6,334 nucleotides of DNA from JAAYBQ01 sp035403465 (GTDB taxonomy: Bacteria; Spirochaetota; UBA4802; UBA5550): assembly GCA_035403465.1 (NCBI GenBank), contig DAONFG010000084.1:1-6334 (forward strand). Reading direction: 5' to 3'. Positions 1 through 5,615 of the stretch are shown one piece after another (position 1 is the first letter of the stretch; each line of letters begins with the position of its first letter). The notes beneath the pieces are model-generated. The model saw nothing but the letters and a program-made list of their open reading frames with translations, ran no database searches and was not told the origin of the DNA. The position numbers were made by a program, and so were the translations under genes.

Positions 1-1004
1 TCGAAAGCGCCTTTCATAAAATATACGACCTGGGATTTCTCGGCATCATGCTGCCTGAGAAGTACGGCGGCATCGGGCAGGGAATCAGCGCACTTTGTAT
101 GATGCTCGGTCACATCGCAGAGGTTGACGCATCTTACTCACTTATTATCTTCACGAGCTCACTGTCTCAGGAAATTATTCTTGAAGCAGGCGCCGATAAA
201 ATTGCAGAAAACCTGTTTCTTAATGCCAGTACAGCACGTGATTATCTGATTGCTTTTCCTTCATTTTTCAATCCCGGCCAGACATCCACCCTGCCCCAGG
301 CAACACGGTCAGGCGATAAATATAAGCTCACAGGTAATCTTGATTATCTTGTACTTGGAAATTTTTCAAAATGGGCGATTATTCCTGCAAAATCAGAGAA
401 TAAACCCGGGTACTCTTTCTTCCTTGTAGATCTTAACGACAACAGCATCATTAAAAGCGATCCCATTGTCAGCCTGGGACTCCATGCCTGCCCTATTATT
501 GATATTACCCTTGAGGGTACATACGCTGAACTTATCGGTGTGGAAGGAGAAGGAAAAAAATACTTCGAAATGTCCTCCAGAACCCTTCATGTTGCCACTG
601 CCGCTATTTCGGCCGGGATCATGAAGGGTTCACTGAATGAAGCTATCAATTATACAAAGGAAAGGGAACAGGGGGGCAGGACTATTATCAACTGGAGCGA
701 GGTGAAGATGATCCTTGGCAACATGGCGATCCGGAGCAAGGCTGCGGACATGTGTGTGGCAGAAACCTGTCAGGGTATAGAGGCTAAAATTCATGACTGG
801 GGAATATACAGCATATCCACTGCACTCATTGTCCATGAGATGGCTTGTGAAGTCGTTACAGATGGCGTACAGATACTTGGCGGTTACGGTTATATGAAGG
901 ACTTCGGCCAGGAAAAGCGTTATCGTGATGCCAGACAGGTACAGGCGCTTCTTGGATCAGTACCTGTCAAAAAACTGGCTCTAGTTGATGAGATCAGTTT
1001 GTAA
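1..1004 (+). CDS. Acyl-CoA dehydrogenase-like protein, 5' end cut off, divergent active site
   Basis: The frame is open to the left edge (first full codon at 3), so about 333 residues are visible and some 40-50 N-terminal residues are missing from a family of about 380; the ATG at 48 is internal. Family members are FAD enzymes that oxidise acyl-CoA at alpha-beta and pass electrons to ETF. Homology is clear: the N-terminal helical domain carries GIMLPEKYGGIGQG, and the C-terminal domain carries ILGGYGYMKDFGQEKRYRDA, matching the QxxGGxGY...RxxRDA FAD-binding signature. The active site is odd. The residue before the terminal Gly-Ser, normally the catalytic Glu of YEGT, is Leu (ALLGS, codon 951-953). 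I see no Glu at the alternative helix-G position used by isovaleryl-CoA dehydrogenase. The mid-domain TEPxxGSD and WITN flavin-contact motifs are replaced by AFPSFFNPG and DYLVLGN. Family membership is secure; dehydrogenase activity is doubtful. It precedes the fusion oxidoreductase in the same direction and is probably co-transcribed. Confidence 0.85.
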   Translation, partial: ESAFHKIYDLGFLGIMLPEKYGGIGQGISALCMMLGHIAEVDASYSLIIFTSSLSQEIILEAGADKIAENLFLNASTARDYLIAFPSFFNPGQTSTLPQATRSGDKYKLTGNLDYLVLGNFSKWAIIPAKSENKPGYSFFLVDLNDNSIIKSDPIVSLGLHACPIIDITLEGTYAELIGVEGEGKKYFEMSSRTLHVATAAISAGIMKGSLNEAINYTKEREQGGRTIINWSEVKMILGNMAIRSKAADMCVAETCQGIEAKIHDWGIYSISTALIVHEMACEVVTDGVQILGGYGYMKDFGQEKRYRDARQVQALLGSVPVKKLALVDEISL

Positions 1005-1061
1005 TGGTAAGACTGATAAATCCCGGGAGGGATTATGCGCAATTTTATGAATATTTTTCAT

Positions 1062-1067
1062 GGAGAA
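1062..1067 (+). promoter_or_regulatory. Ribosome binding site deciding the start of the fusion oxidoreductase
   Basis: GGAGAA lies 7 bases upstream of the ATG at 1075. The earlier in-frame ATG at 1060 has only AT-rich sequence before it and no Shine-Dalgarno match, so this site favours 1075 and shortens the protein from 819 to 814 residues. The GGAGAA also forms the last sense codons of an 11-codon micro-ORF (1035-1070). Confidence 0.7.
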
Positions 1068-1074
1068 TAACTTT

Positions 1075-3519
1075 ATGAACGGAAGTTTTACTCAGAAATT
1101 CAGAATATTAAGTGATCCGCCGGTAGCCAGAACACCTTTTAGTATTATTCTTGATGATGAAAAATGTATCGGATGCGGGCTTTGTGTTCAGCAATGTCCG
1201 TGCCAGACACTTTCACTGGTACCTCGCACATACTCTGAAAACCAGGAACCGGCCTGTCAGTATAATTGTCCATCAGGGGTAGATGTGAGAAAATATATGA
1301 AGGTACTGGCCGATGGCGGAACATATAATGTGGTGTGGGATATAATCACTGACGCCAACCCCTTCCCGGCCATTACAGGTATGGTATGTCCTCATCCCTG
1401 CGAGGGAGGATGCAACCGTCAGCACATTGATGATTCTGTTAATATAAATGAAGTTGAACGTTTCATCGGAGAGTGGGGAATCAAAGAAAAAAAATCCTTC
1501 GTTAAACCTGAGGTAAAAAGCGGAAAACGGGTTGCCGTTGTGGGTTCCGGACCATCGGGCATGTCCTGCGCTTATCACCTTACACGCATGGGCCACGATG
1601 TTACTGTTTATGAGGCTGATATGAAAGCCGGGGGAATGCTCAGATATGCCATACCTGAGTTTAGACTCTCTTCCAATCTGATTGACGTCGAATATCAGCG
1701 CATAACAGACATGGGGGTTACACTGAAACTCGGGGTTAAAGTAGGAAGGGATATTTCATTAAATATTCTCATGTCAGAATATAATGCGGTCTACGTGGCT
1801 ATCGGTAACGCGAATAGTAAAAAAACGGATTTCCCCATATCCGGCCGGGTTCTGTCAGGGCTCGAGTATTTAAGGAGCGTCCGGGAAGGACAGAAAATTC
1901 CGGACGCACGGAATGTAATTGTAATCGGAGGGGGGAACACTGCCATTGACGTTGCGCGAACGGCAAGAAGATACGGTGCTGAAGTTACAATCCTTTACCG
2001 GCGCTCAAGAAAAGAGATGCCTGCTTTCGATAAAGATATCAGCGATGCATTTGAAGAAGGTGTAAAAATTCAGTTTCTCTCTGCGCCGCTTAACATCACA
2101 AATAACGGAAACGGGACATTAAAAATAAAATGCACACGAATGCGTTTATCTGAAGAAGATGATTCCGGTAGAAGCCGGCCTTTGCCTGTTGAAGGCGGAG
2201 ATTTTTATATGGAGGCTGATCTGGCTGTTTACGCCTTAGGTCAGGAGGTAGAATTCCACGGGTTTGAAGAGCTATTTGAAAATAGCCTTCTTGTTGCAGA
2301 TGATGCAGGAATGACTAAACATGCCGGAGTATTTGCAGGTGGAGATGTTTTAACCGGGCCCGAGACTGTAACGTCCGCAATTGGTGCCGGTAAAAATGCC
2401 GCGTTTTCCATAAACGCATATCTTTCGGGAAAAAAATATTCAGTTCCATTAAAAAAGGAAATATCATTCTGCGATGTACCGCTATACGACTATAAAAATG
2501 CTGAACGTAATCGTGCAGTAAGACCGGAATTTTTTGAGAGACTTAAAAGCATCAGCAATCCTGTTGATGGAAGTCTTACACCCGGCCAGGTATCCAGCGA
2601 ATCTGAACGATGCATCTCCTGCGGCAATTACAAGTCGGAATTTACCGGCAGCAGATCTGAATATTTCGGAAAAGTATGCCTGGCATGCCGCAACTGCGAA
2701 GCAATATGCCCCCACGATGCACTTACTTTTGAGCATTATTACAGGGTTGAAAAAGGCCGGTGGTCGAATACTACTCTTCGTATTCCTGAAAAAGGAAAAG
2801 GATATCCAAACCCTTTTATGGATGAGAATCCTCCAGCTTTCAAAGAGATCGAAAATAAAATTACCGATACCGAGCGTATAATTTACCGTAGAAGATCAAA
2901 CCGTGTCTTTACAGATAAAGTAGTCCCCAGGGAGATGGTCCACCGGATACTTGAGGCAGGCCGCTTTGCACCTTCGGCCGGAAATTCACAACCATGGAAG
3001 TTTATCGTGATAAGAGATCGTGCTCTCCTTGATGAATTGAGCAGAGACTGCACCAGAACACTTGGACTGGTTACCCGTATTTACCAGGGTAAAGGACCGC
3101 TTCGTACACTGGTGAAAAACAGTGCGGCTTTTCTCCGTCCCGATGGTATTGACCAGCGGCCGATGGTGGCTATACAGGCACTTCTTACACCACAATTCGG
3201 TGAAAAGCAGATGGATATTTTTTTCGGTGCGACAACTGTAATTTATGTCCTCGTTCATCACATGGGAATATCAACACCTGTATTCAGCACCGGTATGTGC
3301 TGTCAGAACATGGTACTCACAGCACATTCTCTCGGCCTTGGAACCTGCTATGCCGGATTCGGGACAGAACCGGTAAATATGAGCAAAAAACTCAAGAAAA
3401 AATTAGGGATTAAATGGCCATATGATCTCGTGGCAACATCAATTGTCATAGGATATCCGGCAGTTCAGATAGACAAACCTGTCGAGAGGGAATTTCCTCA
3501 AGTGGATTGGATAGAATAA
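1075..3519 (+). CDS. Ferredoxin / GltD-like FAD-NAD(P)H oxidoreductase / ferredoxin / nitroreductase fusion
   Basis: This is a four-module cytoplasmic redox protein of 814 aa from the preferred start; residue numbers below count from the ATG at 1060. (1) A [4Fe-4S] motif, CIGCGLCVQQCP, at 36-47. (2) A GltD/NfnB/DPYD-type helical iron-sulfur domain at 64-140 with Cys66, 70, 110, 114 and 118. (3) An FAD/NAD(P)H oxidoreductase at 155-460: FAD dinucleotide fold VVGSGPSG at 161-168, nucleotide fold VIGGGNTAIDVARTARR at 288-304 followed by YRRSRKEMP, and FAD-closing AGVFAGGDV at 422-430. (4) RCISCG at 517-522 and a second ferredoxin motif, CLACRNCEAICP, at 540-551. (5) A nitroreductase-family FMN domain at about 605-800: RRSNRVF, FAPSAGNSQPWKFIVI, TAHSLGLGTCYAGF and ATSIVIGYP. 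No signal peptide or membrane segment is seen. The likely role is shuttling electrons between NAD(P)H, the clusters and a substrate at the FMN site. Each domain assignment is firm; the overall reaction is unknown. It sits between an acyl-CoA dehydrogenase relative and a thiolase, implying a CoA-thioester or related substrate. Confidence 0.92.
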   Translation: MNGSFTQKFRILSDPPVARTPFSIILDDEKCIGCGLCVQQCPCQTLSLVPRTYSENQEPACQYNCPSGVDVRKYMKVLADGGTYNVVWDIITDANPFPAITGMVCPHPCEGGCNRQHIDDSVNINEVERFIGEWGIKEKKSFVKPEVKSGKRVAVVGSGPSGMSCAYHLTRMGHDVTVYEADMKAGGMLRYAIPEFRLSSNLIDVEYQRITDMGVTLKLGVKVGRDISLNILMSEYNAVYVAIGNANSKKTDFPISGRVLSGLEYLRSVREGQKIPDARNVIVIGGGNTAIDVARTARRYGAEVTILYRRSRKEMPAFDKDISDAFEEGVKIQFLSAPLNITNNGNGTLKIKCTRMRLSEEDDSGRSRPLPVEGGDFYMEADLAVYALGQEVEFHGFEELFENSLLVADDAGMTKHAGVFAGGDVLTGPETVTSAIGAGKNAAFSINAYLSGKKYSVPLKKEISFCDVPLYDYKNAERNRAVRPEFFERLKSISNPVDGSLTPGQVSSESERCISCGNYKSEFTGSRSEYFGKVCLACRNCEAICPHDALTFEHYYRVEKGRWSNTTLRIPEKGKGYPNPFMDENPPAFKEIENKITDTERIIYRRRSNRVFTDKVVPREMVHRILEAGRFAPSAGNSQPWKFIVIRDRALLDELSRDCTRTLGLVTRIYQGKGPLRTLVKNSAAFLRPDGIDQRPMVAIQALLTPQFGEKQMDIFFGATTVIYVLVHHMGISTPVFSTGMCCQNMVLTAHSLGLGTCYAGFGTEPVNMSKKLKKKLGIKWPYDLVATSIVIGYPAVQIDKPVEREFPQVDWIE

Positions 3520-3542
3520 TGTTCATTAAATTATTTATAAAT

Positions 3543-3549
3543 AGGAGGG
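3543..3549 (+). promoter_or_regulatory. Strong ribosome binding site of the thiolase gene
   Basis: AGGAGGG stands 7 bases before the ATG at 3557 and is a near-perfect anti-16S match. It fixes the thiolase start and suggests the gene is translated independently of the gene 37 bases upstream. Confidence 0.85.
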
Positions 3550-3556
3550 TTTAAAA

Positions 3557-4795
3557 ATGAATGATGTATATATCATCGGATCGGGAATGATACGCTTTAA
3601 TAAATATCCTGATGACAGTGTAAAATCAATGGCGGAAAAGGTCATTGATCTGGCCCTTGCGGATGCCAACCTTACAAAAAAAGATATTCAGTCTGGATTT
3701 TTCTCCAATACTTTCTGGGGAATGTATGAACGGCAGCATTCCATACGGGGACAGGTTGTGTTCCGTGGAATAGGGATAGATAAAATACCTGTAACAAATG
3801 TTGAAAATGCTTGTGCGGGTGCTTCAACGGCATTGCATCTTGCATATACCGGAATACGTGCTGGAATGTATGATGTTGCAATAGCAGTGGGATCGGAAAA
3901 AATAACACATCCTGATAAAAACATAGCTATGGGAGCCTACGCATCCTGTATGGACGTGGGGAACATGTTAAATCAACTAAAAATGATGGAAGAAATCGGT
4001 AAAACATTGAAAGTATCAATCCCAGACGACGGATCTAAACCCGGTGAAGGGCGAAGCATTTTTATGGATGCATATGCCATGGGTGCACGCTGGCATATGG
4101 ACCGTTTCGGATCGACGCAGAAACAGCTTGCAATAATCTGTTCAAAAAACCACCTGCATGGTTCTCTTAACCCATACTCACAGTATCAGCAGAAAATGTC
4201 TGTTGAAGAGATTCTTGCTGACAAAAAGATTGCATGGCCACTCACCCGCGCCATGTGCGCACCTCTTGGAGATGGTGCGGCAGCAGTGATTATCTGTTCG
4301 GATAGATTTCTTAAAAAAATGACAGGAGCACGCCCTGTAAAAATACGTGCATCGGTACTCGGACAGGGTGAAAACCGTCCCCTTGATGCATCTGATATCG
4401 GTGAAAGGCTTTCTAAACAGGCATATGAAATAGCAGGACTCGGACCTGATGATATAGATTTTGCCGAGCTCCATGACGCCACAAGCTGGGGTGAACTCCA
4501 TCAATGCGAATCAATGGGATTCTGTAAACCCGGCGAAGGCGGTCCATATGCGGAATCAGGCGCAACCGTGCTCGGAGGAAAAAAACCCGTAAATACAAGC
4601 GGCGGACTTGAGTGCAGAGGGCATCCCATAGGGGCATCAGGCCTTGCGCAAATCCATGAACTGGTTCTGCAGCTCCGGAATGATGCAGGTCCCAGACAGG
4701 TCGCAGGTGCCAGAATTGGTCTTGCAGAAAATGGGGGTGGAAATATCGGACTTGAAGAGGCTGCCATGTGTATACATATACTGGAAAAGATGTAG
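3557..4795 (+). CDS. SCP2-type thiolase (acetyl-CoA acetyltransferase-like / BbsB-Ltp-like)
   Basis: This is a full-length 412-aa thiolase-superfamily enzyme, the usual size for the SCP2-thiolase/lipid-transfer-protein branch. These enzymes cleave or form C-C bonds next to a CoA thioester carbonyl. The nucleophilic Cys is Cys86 in NVENACAGAST. His306-Asp307 in FAELHDATSWGE replaces the NEAF loop of classical thiolases, and His356 in ECRGHPIGASG is the conserved GHP loop. The terminal CxG loop of classical enzymes is ENGGGNIGLEEAA, typical of the SCP2 branch. In SCP2 thiolases with an HDCF loop the Cys of that loop is thought to serve as acid/base; here it is Ala308, so no obvious acid/base Cys remains. 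Members of this branch such as BbsB and Ltp often need a DUF35 OB-fold partner, and none is encoded in this window. It is the last gene of the operon and is followed directly by a strong hairpin. Biosynthetic condensation, thiolysis and retro-aldol cleavage are all possible; the superfamily call is firm, the reaction is not. Confidence 0.93.
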   Translation: MNDVYIIGSGMIRFNKYPDDSVKSMAEKVIDLALADANLTKKDIQSGFFSNTFWGMYERQHSIRGQVVFRGIGIDKIPVTNVENACAGASTALHLAYTGIRAGMYDVAIAVGSEKITHPDKNIAMGAYASCMDVGNMLNQLKMMEEIGKTLKVSIPDDGSKPGEGRSIFMDAYAMGARWHMDRFGSTQKQLAIICSKNHLHGSLNPYSQYQQKMSVEEILADKKIAWPLTRAMCAPLGDGAAAVIICSDRFLKKMTGARPVKIRASVLGQGENRPLDASDIGERLSKQAYEIAGLGPDDIDFAELHDATSWGELHQCESMGFCKPGEGGPYAESGATVLGGKKPVNTSGGLECRGHPIGASGLAQIHELVLQLRNDAGPRQVAGARIGLAENGGGNIGLEEAAMCIHILEKM

Positions 4796-4800
4796 CAATA

Positions 4801-4845
4801 TTCTGGTATTACCGCACAGCTTTATGTTGTGCGGTAATACCAGAA
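4801..4845 (+). terminator. Perfect 18-bp hairpin after the thiolase, no T-tract
   Basis: The left arm 4801-4818 and right arm 4828-4845 are perfect reverse complements, core GGTATTACCGCACA against TGTGCGGTAATACC. A G-U pair (4819/4827) and a C-G pair (4820/4826) extend the stem to 20 bp with a 5-base loop. It begins six bases after the thiolase stop codon, the position of an operon terminator. Neither side has the U-run of a classic intrinsic terminator (AAACATAAG follows), so it may act with Rho, as an mRNA 3'-end stabiliser, or be a copy of a dispersed palindromic repeat. Confidence 0.6.
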
Positions 4846-5038
4846 ACATAAGATATAATGTGCAATCCGTTTTAGAGAATATCCCTGCAGGAGGCCGGAT
4901 ATAGCCCTTCAACAAGTTATAATCGAAGCTGCAACACCTGAAGTATATAAAAGAACCCATACCCCAATAACAACAAATCCCAAACACCAAAGCAGCCGCG
5001 GCGACTGAGCGGAGGCCATCCGCCACCTGAGGAGCCGG
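4846..5038 (+). other. Intergenic stretch / possible leader of the small helical gene
   Basis: I see no supportable gene here: the one longer open frame (4859-5008) has no ATG, GTG or TTG. Two exact TATAAT hexamers occur (4854-4859 and 4918-4923), but neither has a recognisable -35 element at 16-18 bases, so promoter status is weak. From about 4951 to 4991 the + strand is rich in A and C and almost lacks G (for example CCCATACCCCAATAACAAC), giving an unstructured, C-over-G transcript like a Rho loading site. From 4991 the sequence becomes abruptly GC-rich and foldable up to the GTG at 5039. Confidence 0.4.
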
Positions 5039-5042
5039 GTGG
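4995..5042 (+). promoter_or_regulatory. GC-rich foldable segment over the putative GTG start
   Basis: Several short complementary pairs overlap here: GCGGA/TCCGC (5009-5013 with 5019-5023), CCACC/GGTGG (5023-5027 with 5038-5042), and the competing pair CCGC/GCGG (4996-4999 with 5009-5012). The CCACC/GGTGG stem would hold the GTG start (5039-5041) in its right arm and expose GAGGAG (5029-5034) in its loop. This could be translational control, but stems of 4-5 bp in GC-rich DNA also arise by chance, and the start itself is uncertain. Confidence 0.2.
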
Positions 5043-5473
5043 ATCGCGAAGGGGGATTCGGCAATAACAGGGCCGCTGCGGCAAAGGTATCAAAATTGGG
5101 AGCTAAATCGAGTAACGCGGCAATGATTCAGGCACTGCGTGATATCCCGGGCTTCGGGAAAGAACACGTTGAGCTGCTCAGGACCACAATTTTTGATATC
5201 ACAATGCTCGACGCTGCGGCGGAGATGTCGCGCGAAATGGCTTCACTTCTCTGTGCGGTACATTCAAAGAGAGCATTCTGCAGTGACAGTCTAAAGATAA
5301 GAAACCAGGCGTTTACCTACCTTAAAGAGGCGGTTACCGAACTGAAGAGACATGCGGCATTTGTTCTATGGAAGGACCCCGCAAGACTTAAGGGATACGC
5401 CAGTGATTACAACAGGAGAAAGCATGCAAAACGTCAAAGCCAGAAAGAAAGTGAAACAGTAAAAGCCCGATAA
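5039..5473 (+). CDS. Small helical protein of unknown function
   Basis: This is a predicted soluble protein of 144 aa that I cannot assign to a named family. It has an Ala-rich N-terminal segment (about 10-35), a largely helical body and a basic tail (RRKHAKRQSQ) from about 125. The most distinctive part is AAFVLWKDPARLKGYASDYN at about 105-124. I have an unverified impression that similar (F/Y)VxWxxxxRLxGYxSxY tails occur in small hypothetical proteins of deltaproteobacteria and spirochaetes. No signal peptide, membrane segment or metal motif is seen, and only two Cys. The start is uncertain: GTG 5039 has GAGGAG four bases upstream, TTG 5096 has AAAGG eight bases upstream, and ATG 5123 has no clear site. 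The first 60 bases are GC-rich unlike the rest, which hints that translation may begin later. It lies 243 bases beyond the thiolase, behind a hairpin, so it is probably a separate unit. Confidence 0.6.
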   Translation: MDREGGFGNNRAAAAKVSKLGAKSSNAAMIQALRDIPGFGKEHVELLRTTIFDITMLDAAAEMSREMASLLCAVHSKRAFCSDSLKIRNQAFTYLKEAVTELKRHAAFVLWKDPARLKGYASDYNRRKHAKRQSQKESETVKAR

Positions 5474-5482
5474 GTTTCAATG

Positions 5483-5517
5483 AATACAGAGACAGGCCCG
5501 TAAGCTGTCTCTGTATT
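5483..5517 (+). terminator. 13-bp hairpin between convergent genes
   Basis: AATACAGAGACAG (5483-5495) and CTGTCTCTGTATT (5505-5517) are perfect reverse complements around a 9-base loop, starting nine bases after the stop codon of the small helical gene. There is no T-tract; CCCTCCCTCTCC follows. Its place between two convergent genes would suit a terminator working in one or both directions. Confidence 0.6.
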
Positions 5518-5615
5518 ACCCTCCCTCTCCAAACCTTCAGCAAAATCCATTAATTGTGTACCGGTACCGACATTATTTTTGATTACACTTGCGGATATTA
5601 TTCATGCACCGGCAT

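Noticed and set aside
1060..1074. ATG at 1060 as the start of the fusion oxidoreductase
   Set aside because: No Shine-Dalgarno site precedes it, while GGAGAA is ideally spaced for the in-frame ATG at 1075. The five extra residues carry no motif.
2534..2881. 115-codon + strand frame inside the fusion gene
   Set aside because: It overlaps the CLACRNCEAICP ferredoxin motif of the real frame, and its product shows no domain.
4854..4923. TATAAT hexamers at 4854-4859 and 4918-4923 as promoters
   Set aside because: Neither has a credible -35 box at 16-18 bases, and AT-rich intergenic DNA yields such hexamers by chance.
4991..5002. AGCAGCCGCGGC resembling the conserved 16S rRNA segment around CAGCCGCGG
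   Set aside because: The match stops after about nine bases and no other rRNA sequence surrounds it.
4637..5026. 129-codon open frame on the - strand across the thiolase end and the intergenic region
   Set aside because: It runs antisense to the conserved thiolase C-terminus and through the perfect hairpin, and its translation shows no recognisable domain. It is a shadow frame.
5558..5569. GTACCGGTAC palindrome as an operator
   Set aside because: It is a single short palindrome in a convergent intergenic gap with no promoter near it, so there is no support beyond symmetry.
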